Part shown: piece after piece, positions 53,491-62,969 of the stretch | Numbering within the stretch: position 1 is the first letter of the stretch | Layout of the letters: every line of letters starts with the position of its first letter | Source of the DNA: Pegea sp. RAD2-039 | Lineage: Eukaryota; Chordata; Thaliacea; Salpida; Salpidae | Assembly (NCBI GenBank): GCA_034620365.1 | Contig: JAQGEQ010000081.1 | Coordinates: 310,001 to 374,000, forward strand | Reading direction: 5' to 3' | DNA length: 64,000 nt | Notes under the pieces: model-generated | Database searches by the model: none | Told to the model about the DNA's origin: nothing | What the model saw: the letters and a program-made list of their open reading frames with translations, nothing else | Translations under genes and position numbers: made by a program

Positions 53491-53840
53491 AAGTTTGGTT
53501 TTCAGAAATTACTGTAAAAAACAAATAGGGTGAAAGTTCCACAAGCTGTATGTTCAAGGTTTGGACTCGATAAACGTAATCGCTTACAACTATCACCTAA
53601 AAAGCTGTCACTCCTTTTCACGGTACATTAAGAAGCGTCAATGACGTCATCTGACGATAACAAGTCACGTCATGGAGTTTTGCTGAAGACGGTGCCTTTT
53701 CTGGAAACGCGTTTTGCGCTTTTAATTCCACCCGAAATCAGTCATCCAAATCGGTCATCTTGACGTCACAAAGAGCGACGATCGTTGCTTTTCTAATCAA
53801 ATCAAAACCTTAAACGGATCTGTCAAATATTATTGAGTAT
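53490..53840. other. G+C/CpG-richer island with TGACGTCA palindromes
   Basis: Visibly richer in G+C and CpG than everything around it. TGACGTCA occurs at 53642-53649 and 53761-53768, TCACGTCA near 53666, and the palindrome AAACGCGTTT at 53705-53714. A 40-codon frame from ATG 53641 to TGA 53761 is open but resembles nothing I know. Repeat modules stop near 53490 and resume by about 53890. It may be an inserted unrelated repeat or transposon remnant, or a regulatory element. TGACGTCA is the CREB/ATF consensus, but function here is unproven. Confidence 0.55.
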
Positions 53841-55430
53841 TTAGTAAGAGGGATATCAGAAGCTCTGGTTTTCATTTGAAATTAAAATTATTATGTAAAC
53901 TTATTTCAGTTGTATGATTGTCTGGTTAATACAAATAAAATTGTTTTCGCTAAAAGCGGAAAACATATTTTTTGACTTTTAAATTTCTCTTTTACATATA
54001 CATTCTATATTCAGATACAAAAAACTTTTGATTGCTAATTATCGAATTTTTAATAAAACATTTTATGGATTGTTTTCTTAACAATATTTTTTTTAAATTT
54101 AGTATTACAAACAAATATTACTTTTTACATACAGAATTTACTAAAACAATTTATTTTCGTTAGTTTTTAAGTATAAATTAACCACTATAATTCAATCTAA
54201 GAAAATAGCATGAATGAATAAGAACTTCGTTTGTAAATATTTAATATAACTATAAATTCGTCTCTTTGATAATATTTATTGTTTACTTTTAAACCTAAGT
54301 AGTTTTTAAAAATATTAGATTTTACTTCATAAACTTTATTAAAATTAAGCAAAATTGATTGTTTTGTGTAAGTAAAATGTTTTGATAAAAATAAAAAAAA
54401 TCTAACTAATGATTTTTGAGTTTTATGTTTCTATAGTAGAAAAAGATGACGCTAGACGTCGCTGAAGATAAATAATTTTGAAATCCTTGCATTGCTTCAG
54501 GCTATGTTGTTGTAAGTGACATTTAATAACGTGAAATTTAAGGTTTACTTTCAAACTTTGTTAAAATTATGAATAATTATGTTTAAATTGAAAACAAAAA
54601 CTTTCTTAACAAGTAACTTTTCGTATCAAACAAAATTAAAAATTGTATAGGAAATTATTTTTTTTATTTTAACTTTAAAGTAAATTAAAACTTTTTAACA
54701 TACATTTTTATGTAATAAAAAACTAACAAACTATCTACTATTTTACTTTGGCAGATCCTACCGTTTGAAAAATTTTTAATTTTCGTTGTATCTGAGTTTA
54801 TTTAAAAATATCAAGGAATAATTTCCATAAAAATTAGAAAAATCTTAAATAAGGTAATCAAAATTATCAAAATATTCAACAAAAAAATTTAGAATGAAAT
54901 AAAATATTATAATATTTTAGTAATCTACATCCTTAACAACTTCAAGTGTTTTGTAGCTTCATATGTTTGCTTTTGTTTCTACTTTTATCAGAAAAACAAT
55001 TTATATAATTTATAAGTTGAAACTTGTTCAACCTCAAAATAACAATAATCGATAATGATAGTAAGAACACCCAAATATCAGGTAAAATTTTGTTATACTC
55101 ATGTTATATATTATTGCATTTTAATCTAATGATTGTGAGTGAAGTTTTAAAATGTTTACTTACTGCAAAATTTGGTAAATCTTTTGATTTTAAAATTATG
55201 CGATATTTACAAGAATTCATTAACCAAAAATTCCTTATTTTTCTTACTACAGTCCTATTAATTTTATATTTTAGTTGCATTGTGAAATTTGAAAAAATTG
55301 TTATTTCAAAATATAATCTATTTCTAGTAAGAAAATTATTTTTGCATTTAAAAAAAAATACATGAAAAAAAATCTTAAATTTATAATTATATTAAAAAAA
55401 TTCATGTTTATGTAATATAAAATTCAAGGA
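53840..55430. repeat. forward module, then an inverted module
   Basis: 53880-54030 resembles the sequence downstream of the GCTGGC-type delta cores in normal orientation. 54050-54260 is the reverse complement of the tract that elsewhere follows the B hairpin (TTAAGTATAAATTAACCACT is a landmark). 54260-54880 is unassigned. 54890-55280 parallels 8740-9140. The 113-codon frame 55024-55365 lies in this A+T-rich repeat and is not supported as a gene. Confidence 0.65.
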
Positions 55431-57540
55431 GACGTCATTATCCAGTATTTACGCTGATTTTTACATTTTATTAGAATTAAATTGGTTAATAGTAGTTTTC
55501 ATCCGTTTTCATTAGAATGTAGCGTTTCTAGTTTTTGTTTGCAATATAAACAATTTACTTTGATAAATTGAAGAAATCTACTCTTTTGTTTTACAAAAGT
55601 AAACAAATATTAACTAATTACAAACTTTTGGAATGGAAACTTATTTATGTAATAAATTGATTGAGCAATATTTCATAAAGCTGTTAAAATATTGTTTGAT
55701 AAATCAATAACAGTATGGTAACTTCTGACTAGTTTTTGTTAGATGTAAATAAGAAGTTAAATTTGAAAATTGTTTATAATAGGAAAAAAAATTTAGTTGA
55801 AAATTGACAGATAGAACTTTTGTCTATTTTGACTTATATAGCTTCTTGAATGAAAAAATGATTTGTTTATCATACAAACTGATGTAAACAATAAAAGTTT
55901 CTCTTGATTTTCATTTCTTTTGTTTAAATCTAAAACAATTTTGAAGAACACAAATCATTAATAACAGACGCTGTTGAAGACAGGCAAAATAATGTTATTA
56001 GTTCCTTTTCTATACTTTATTAAATTATGCTAATTGCCGCAGTTTATTATCAGATTGTATTTAGGAAAATTATATCTGTTTAAAAGTGACTTATCAGTAT
56101 AAGAAGTCAAATGAAGGATAGTTAATTTAACGCAAGATCAACAGCAACATATAGCAACTGTTTTAGTTCTCAAATGATTTCATAGAAGTTTTTGAAACAA
56201 AAGTTATTAAACTAAAATAACAACAACCAACTCGTTTTGTTTTGTTGTTAACAAACATTTGTATAGAATATCTAATCAACTTAAGCTAGTAGATGATTTG
56301 CTACTATGTAAATTATAGCGATTAAAATGATTTTCCACACGCAAAAGGAGTAACAATTTGCTAACTTCTTTAATAAACTGTTTTAAATTTAACATCTAGA
56401 CTTACGATAAGATAAGAAATTAAATAATTTTAGTTTACATAAATGATCTTATATATGATTTATGTTAGCAAATTTAGCATTGTAATTTGTTAACAAGATT
56501 TAATTCATTTGTCAGTAATACAATTGTCAGTACAAAAGTAGGCAGCAACCGTAAAGCAGCAACATAAGTTTGTTTTTACTTTGATATTTCAGAATAAGAA
56601 ATTGAATAAAGAAGAAGATAAAATAAAATGCCAACAGCGACAGCTGGCGGATGTTGTAAATAATTTGTTCGAATAAAATGTTAGAAATAAAATAAATTAA
56701 ACTAAGCCAATGACAAACAACTCGTTTCTTGAAAATTGTTATGTTGACTTATTTCAGTACAATATTATTAGGGTTACCGCAAATGAAAATTGATTTTACT
56801 AAAAGCAGAACATATATGTTTTTAACTTTAATTATTCTTTTATTTAATATCAAAATAAAAATTATATTTGATTGATGATTGAATAACAAAAATTCTTGAT
56901 TTTCAATTTCTAAATTTTAGTTTTTACTAGCAAAATTGAAAAATATTTTTATATCTCATTTATAGTGCATTTGTTGAATTATCTACAAAAGGTACACTTT
57001 AAAGGTAAACAATATATATCGTAAAACTGTTTTTGTTTGATTTTAAAACAAAAACCTGTTTTTAGTAATAGAAATAATTAATCAAAAGTTTACATTTAAA
57101 GAATTTATCTATTTTGACTTTATATAACTTCTTGAATGAGAAATGATTCTCAAATTTCATAGAAAGTGATCTAAAACGTAACAGTTTTCTTCTAAATTAT
57201 TTCCTATGTTAAAATAAAAAAATTGCAGAAATCATTTATAACAGAAGCTGTTCATGACAAACACAATGATATTAGTAATTTGTTTTTTTAAACTTTATTA
57301 GAATTATAAATCTATATTTTTGAATTGGAGTACATTAATAGGATATGATTTATATGTCAATGAATTAATTGTTAGTTAAACAGTCTAAATTCAAATCTCT
57401 AATAGCTAAGTGCCACAGTTTAATAACAAATTGTATTTAAAAAAGTATTATTGTATTGAAATGATTTTTCAAAATAATTTTTCTGGTCGACAATAATTTA
57501 GATGTTGCCGTTAATCAAAATGTAAATCTTTTTTAAATAA
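55430..57540 (+). repeat. duplicated block D6, copy 2
   Basis: Collinear with 33965-35760: alpha-like tract, delta cores at 56139 and 56630 (second of GCTGGC type), and the downstream tract to about 57290. 57480-57690 is a short drifted copy of the 15080-15330 sequence. Confidence 0.8.
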
Positions 57541-59700
57541 AGACTTCAACTTAAAATTAATAAAATTTTTCTGGAAAAGAGTTTTTAAACTTTTATTTTT
57601 ATAAAATATTAGATTGTTTTTAAATATAGATAAAATAAATAGATTTGCTTAAAATTCGGCTAAAATGTTTTTCGACTAAATAAAAAATATATTTTAGCAT
57701 TTAGCTTATTTTGATAATTTTCTTTAAAATATTTACTCAAATTCTCTTACAAAAATGTTTAAATTTGATTAAGTAAGCGATTTGCATATTACTTGTGATA
57801 TTTTATTCTATCTGGATAAGAAAGTGATCTGAACTATAAAAGTGGCAAGACCATAGGCCCAGTATATAGATAAATTCTAACAAACCGACTTCATCAAAAC
57901 AAATTTGCCATTGACAATTCTGCAATAAAACTTGCTCTGGTGAAGATCTGCAAAAGTATGAAATAGTTGCTCTTTTGGTTTCATCTCACCTGTAGTGATG
58001 TGAGCAAGAAAATTTATGATATATTTGATCACAGCCTGATGGAGCAAATAAGATTTAAATGATCTCAATTGCAGATGTATATCCACTCAATTGGTCCAAA
58101 TTAATTCCGAAATTTGTAACGATAGACCAACGAAACAATTTCTAGTTTATATAAATCAATTGATGGACTGGATACCTCTATAAAGAAAGTTGTCACATGG
58201 GTCTCAGTGGTTGGTGATTTCGATTCTTATAAAAATGCTAGCATGCTGAATTTTGTTGCCATGAAATACACCAAAAGTCACAAAAAACTTACTTTCGACC
58301 GTGAAGACAGAAAAAACCAATGAAAAAAAATCATCAAAAATAAGGTCAATGAAACTGTGGAGAGGTTTAAAAATAAGTTAAGTCATATTTAATAAGTCGA
58401 AATTCTAGAATATTCAAGTCTTATTACCCAAGGCAATGTTTATAAATAATGCATTTAAAAATAAGTTTTCTGTATATTAAGAGATTTTAAAACTTTTCTA
58501 AATAAATATATTTAAAATAATAATATTTAAGTGGTTGGTAGAAAGTGAAAAACATATTTTCTATTAACAGAAACCTAAAAATTTTGTTTAAACCACCAAA
58601 TAATTTTCAGATAAACATAAAAGAATAAATAATCATTTATTTCTGTAAAATTTTCTTTTTATCGCCACTTAGCGGAATTATTACTATAATCTTAAAATTT
58701 GAAAATTGTTAACTTCTACAAATAACGTATGGATTATTATTACATATTTAGCTCTAATAACTTGTTTTTGTTTTTTGAAAACAATTTAGAAATGAAGACT
58801 TTTCAGCGCAGAAAGCTTTTAAGTAAACATATAAGAAGATTGTTTAAGATTAAGGAAGCGTATTGATTGGAAAAATCATCTGAATCATTTGGTGGTGAAA
58901 CTAAAAGAACAATGAAAACATCAAAAAAATTTAGAGTAAAAAATAATAAACTTTTTAATGATTGTAAAATTACATCATTTAGATTATTTTTATTACTTTA
59001 ACAATAAACTTTTGTTTACAAAATCAAAAAAATGAATATGTTATGTACTTCAACAAATGTGTTAGATGTTTACAACTTTTTAGAATTTCGCTAGAAAAAA
59101 TTATAATCTATAATTAAAAAACTAAGTTTACCAAGTTTTGGAAGATTTTTAAAATCAAAATAGAAAATTATAAACAATCTTAGAAAAATTTTTTTTTGCT
59201 CTATGGCGTTTTTGTTCTGAAAGCAAGCCATCAAATTTTATTTAAGTTACTTGGTAAGTATCAATCAAAAATATTTTGTTTTCTGATAATAAGTAATGGT
59301 CAAATTAAAGTTAAAAAGTTTGTTTTCGGCTTTTAGCGAAATCAATTTTATTTGTATTAACCTCACAAACACATAATTTAAATAAGTTAATAAATCAATT
59401 CTAATTTCCAATTAGTATTTGCCCAAATTACTTTCATGAACGACGGTGAAATAATTTTGCTATGAGTGTCATACCTGATATAATTTTATTTTTGTTTTTC
59501 GGACAACTCTAATTACCGAAAGTGAAATTATTTCCTTCATTTAAAATTTTTTTATATATATATTCCTAATTGTGCTAAAATGGGAAGAAAAGCAAAATGA
59601 TAAATTCAACATGTTTTTTATTTTTAAAATGAATGTTATTTTTAAGAGTTGTTAATAAAATTGTTAAGAAATTGATGAATTCAGGAACTTAAAACAACTT
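57540..59700. other. lower-copy region with decayed coding-like frames
   Basis: Between 57700 and 59260 I find none of the usual modules. Short frames of higher complexity lie here: 57877-58086 on the minus strand, 58126-58392 on the plus strand, and ATG 58792 to TGA 58864, after which the frame reopens. 59260-59400 is an inverted copy of the tract near 56745-56860. This is the only stretch over 1 kb that looks largely independent of the repeat family. Confidence 0.5.
58126..58392 (+). pseudogene. coding-like relic of unknown family
   Basis: Sixty-five sense codons between stops (58126-58320), then TGA, then 22 more sense codons in the same frame before TAA. The peptide is less A+T-driven than its surroundings, with segments VVTWVSVVGDFDSYKN, FVAMKYTKSHKK and, after the stop, NETVERFKNKL. 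No start codon suits and no family is recognised. A transposon or retroelement remnant is plausible; chance cannot be excluded. Confidence 0.25.
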
Positions 59701-59701
59701 A

Positions 59702-59839
59702 ATATAACTTAATATAATCTTTAATATAACTTTTTTGAACTAGTTTTGAAGAATTGCAACATAACAGCTTGATATCATCTGCATACACAAACACTCTGAC
59801 ATCATCTACTGCTACTAGTCTTCTGATGACGTCTTGGTG
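59702..59839 (-). pseudogene. non-LTR reverse-transcriptase relic with YADD motif
   Basis: Forty-six open codons on the minus strand encode VRVFVYADDIKLLCCN in the middle. YADD (59774-59785) is the catalytic motif C of reverse transcriptases, and the preceding VRVF and following IKLL are typical of non-LTR elements. Upstream, DVIRRLVAVDD leads into it; a stop closes each end, so only a splinter of the palm remains. It abuts the minisatellite. Whether it belongs to the same LINE family as the relic near 7 kb cannot be told, because the two fragments do not overlap. Confidence 0.8.
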
Positions 59840-61055
59840 CTAGTGGTTGTTGCTGGTTTCTAATGGTTTTTGCTGGCTATTAGTGGTTTTTGCTGGCTGC
59901 AAGTGGTTGTTGCTGCTTTGAAGTGGTTGTTGCTGGTTGGTAATAGTTGTGGCTGGCTGCTAATGGTTGTTGCTGCTTTGAAGTGTTTGTTACTGGTTAT
60001 TAATGGTTGTTGCTGTTTGGTAAAGATTGGTAGTGATTGTTGCTGGTTGCTAGTGGTTGTTGCTGGGTGGTATTAGTTGTTGCTGGTTGCTAGTGGTTGT
60101 TGCTGGGTGGTATTGGTTGTTACTGGTTGCTAATGGTTGTTACTGAGTGGTATTGGTTGTTGCTGGTTTCTAATGGTTTTTGCTCTCTACTAGTGGTTGT
60201 TGCTGGCTGCAAGTGGTTGTTGCTGCTTTGAAGTGGTTGTTGCTGGTTTCTAATGGTTGTTACTGGTTGGTAGTGATTGTTGCTGGGTGCTAGTGGTTGT
60301 TGCTTGGCGGTATTGGTTGTTGCTGGTTTCTAATGGTTTTTGCTGGCTACTAGTAGTTCTTGCTGGCTGCAGGTGGTTGTTGCTGCTTCGAAGTGGTTGT
60401 TGCTGGTTGCTAATGTTTGTTTCTGGCTACTAGTTGGTGTTGCTGGTTGCTAGTGGTTGTTGTTGGTTGCTAATGGCTGTTGTTGGTTGGTAGTGGTTGT
60501 TGCTAGTTGCTAATGGTTGTTGCTGGTTGCTAGTGTTTGTTGCTTGATGGTATTGGTTGTTGCTTGGTGCTATTGGTTGTTGCAGGCTGCTAGTGGTTGC
60601 TGCTGGTTGCTAGTGGTCGTTGCTCGGTGGTATTGGTTGTTGCTGGGTGTTAGTGGTTGTTGCTGGTTTCTAATGGTTGTTGCTGGCTGCAAGGGGTTGC
60701 TGCTGCTTTGAAGTGGTTGTTGCTGCTTCAAAGTGGTTGTTGCTGGTTGGTAATGGTTGTTGCTGGTTGCTATTGGTTGTTGATGGTTATTAATGGTTGT
60801 TGCTGGTTGCTAGTGGTTGTTGCGGGTTTCTAATGGCTTTTACTGGCTACTAGTGGTTGTTGCTGCCTTGAAGTGGTTGTTTCTTGTTGGTAATGGTTGT
60901 TGTTGGCTGCTAATGGCTGTTGCTTGGTGTTATTGGTTGTTGCTTGGTGGTATTGGTTGTTGCTTGGTGCTATTGGTTGTTGCAGGCTGCTAGTGGTTGC
61001 TGCTAGTTGCTATTGGTTGTTGCTTGGTGGTTTTGGTTGTTGCTGGCTGCCAGTG
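59833..61055 (+). repeat. 20-bp G/T-rich minisatellite, about 61 units
   Basis: Consensus unit TGGTTGTTGCTGGTTGCTAA, built of two related 10-bp halves. Units vary by substitutions, yet the 20-bp register holds along the whole array except for one extra 10-bp half-unit at about 60021-60030. A higher-order pattern is visible: the sub-block CTGGCTGCAAG followed by GCTGCTTTGAAG or a close variant recurs near 59893, 60203, 60363 and 60683. The + strand is rich in G and T with few C and A. Short open frames inside (for example 59870-60076 and 60517-60711) are artefacts of the repeat. The right edge joins a GGTAT sequence that begins the zinc-finger duplication block. Confidence 0.97.
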
Positions 61056-62165
61056 GTATCGAGTTCGGAATAGATGATTATTAACGAATTCAATTTTTTA
61101 CCAGTTTACACCACAAACTCTATTATACAAACACTATACTCCGTTTCTCATAATTGAATAGCTTTGAACGAATTTGGAGTTGAATAAATTTCAACAAAAT
61201 TCAATTAAAATTACCAAGGAGATATGCGGTCATAATGCTAAATTTATTTTTTTAAACTCAATTTGATATTCAACTTCTGGACTAAAACTTTGTATTAAAT
61301 AATATTTTGAAACTTCTTTAGTAACCAAATATACTTAAAAGTAACTTTTAAAGTGACTTTTTAAAGATTAGATTAACTCTCTTTAGGATTTTTTTTACAA
61401 AAAGTCGATTTTGTAATAGTAAATAGCCATAAGATTTTATATAAAAATTAACAACTTAATGTCTGTTTTATATTAAGAGTAGCTTATTTGACTTTTGTGA
61501 ATCACGAAATTTGGTAATTTTTTTATTTTACTTATAAAAACAGACACAAAAATAATTAAGTTTATTATAAATACATAATCTTCCTCATTATAAACAACAA
61601 AAATTCGACATCAATTTTGTGCCAGAAAGTTTAGCTGTTATAAAATTTAAATGATTAGTAAATATATTATTAGAAAACATATTAAATAAAAATTTTTGCT
61701 TCTATGTTTGGAATGACAAAACATTTAAGAAGTTTAGAAGTTTTCTTTTAACTCGAAATTTGTTTAAATACTTTTCTGACTTTTCAAAAATTTACCTTAT
61801 CTTTCTTGACTTAGGTAGAGCTCCATAATGAGGCTGGTAAATTTTAGATTTGATATCAAAAAAATTGGATCATCTTATATTAAATTTATTTAGGTATCTC
61901 TATTACTTACCAGAAAATTTTCTGTGTGAACTTACTTTGTAAAATTTTATCTTATCATAGTCTAATCAAAAACAAAACGATCAAACATTGTTTGTACATA
62001 CCGCTGTCAAAAGCATCTTTAAAAATTCTTTTAAAAGTTCAGGAACAAAAAGTGAAGAAACTAACCACACATCTTTAAGAAAAGTAATCTTCAGAATCGT
62101 TGAAAAATAATTTGATTAAATTGTTTACGGATTTTAATCAAATTGGCGTTTTATGAATAAGAATG

Positions 62166-62171
62166 TTTATT
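62166..62171 (-). promoter_or_regulatory. candidate polyadenylation signal of zinc-finger gene 2
   Basis: AATAAA on the minus strand about 100 nt past the stop, the counterpart of the hexamer near 22660. Confidence 0.4.
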
Positions 62172-62270
62172 TTAAAAAAAGTTATTCACGAAAAATTCTA
62201 ATCAGGTTTGACTCTTATACGTACTTTTATGACAAAATAGATGTGTTTTGATTGAAATTGTGAAAATGAT

Positions 62271-62969
62271 CTATTGAACAGATTTAATAAAATGAGTTTT
62301 TTCATGACGATTAACAGTTGACTTCTGAGAAAATCTTTTTCCACACACGCCACACTGGAATGGCTTTTCACCGGTGTGAATTCTTTCATGAATACCAATA
62401 GTTGACTTCCGAGTAAATCTTTTTCCACACACGCCACACTGGAATGGCTTTTCACCGGTGTGAGTTCTTTCATGACGATTGACAGTTGACTTCTCAGAAA
62501 ATCTTTTTCCACATACATCACACTGGAATGGCTTTTCACCGGTGTGAGTTCTTTCATGATTACCAAGAGTTGATTTTTGAGAAAAACATCGAAGGCAAAT
62601 AACACACTCGAAAGGCTTTTCACCGGTGTGAGTTCTTTCATGATTAGCAAGAGATGATTTTTGAGAAAAGCATCGAAGGCATATAATACACTGGAAGGGC
62701 TTTTCACCAGTGTGAGTTCTTTCATGAGACTTCAGAATTGATTCAAACTTAAATCTTTTCTCACATACAAAACATTCAAACTTTGCCTCTGCACTACCTT
62801 GAGATGATAATTTTTTCTTGTTAGTTTCGTTTCCTTCTCGCTTAGTTTGCAAATTATGCTGGTCAGTAGTCTTCATACGATACCACATCAGTCTTTGTTT
62901 AGGATATTCAACATTTAAGTTTGATGTTTTTCTTTTCTGGTTAATTGCATTGTTTTGTCTCTCATTCAT
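62271..62969 (-). CDS. C2H2 zinc-finger protein, six fingers (paralogue 2)
   Basis: Frame of 232 aa from the chosen start, with six C2H2 fingers from about residue 64 and HTGEKPF linkers throughout. Predicted helix contacts are F/S/I/S, Q/S/S/N, Q/S/T/N, E/S/T/R, R/S/T/I and Q/S/T/R. The frame is open 23 codons further upstream to 63038, but the ATG at 62967-62969 (MNERQNN) matches the start of the copy at 22.8 kb, where the upstream frame is closed, so the shorter start is preferred. The N-terminal 63 residues align with the paralogue with scattered substitutions. The C-terminal tail after the last histidine is FIKSVQ, against FIKSVK in the other copy. Finger number and order differ between the paralogues. 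It is likely a nuclear DNA-binding protein; the target is unknown. Confidence 0.85.
   Translation of the reverse strand: MNERQNNAINQKRKTSNLNVEYPKQRLMWYRMKTTDQHNLQTKREGNETNKKKLSSQGSAEAKFECFVCEKRFKFESILKSHERTHTGEKPFQCIICLRCFSQKSSLANHERTHTGEKPFECVICLRCFSQKSTLGNHERTHTGEKPFQCDVCGKRFSEKSTVNRHERTHTGEKPFQCGVCGKRFTRKSTIGIHERIHTGEKPFQCGVCGKRFSQKSTVNRHEKTHFIKSVQ

Noticed and set aside
54450-54475. GACGCTAGACGTCGC as a palindromic regulatory site
   Set aside because: On checking, the halves do not form a real inverted repeat. Only the 6-bp GACGTC is symmetric.
55024-55365. 113-codon open frame
   Set aside because: It lies in A+T-rich repeat shared with 8740-9140, 48290-48700 and 51500-51840, where the frame is not kept. 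Composition is what random A+T-rich DNA gives.
59870-60076. Open frames within the minisatellite (also 60517-60711)
   Set aside because: A 20-bp unit cycles through all three frames, and frames open only where a stop happens to be missing. The peptides are low-complexity.
62198-62725. Long overlapping frame of MKELTxVKS repeats (also at 22689-22964)
   Set aside because: It is the shifted frame of the zinc-finger repeats on the same strand; the periodicity comes from the finger linkers.
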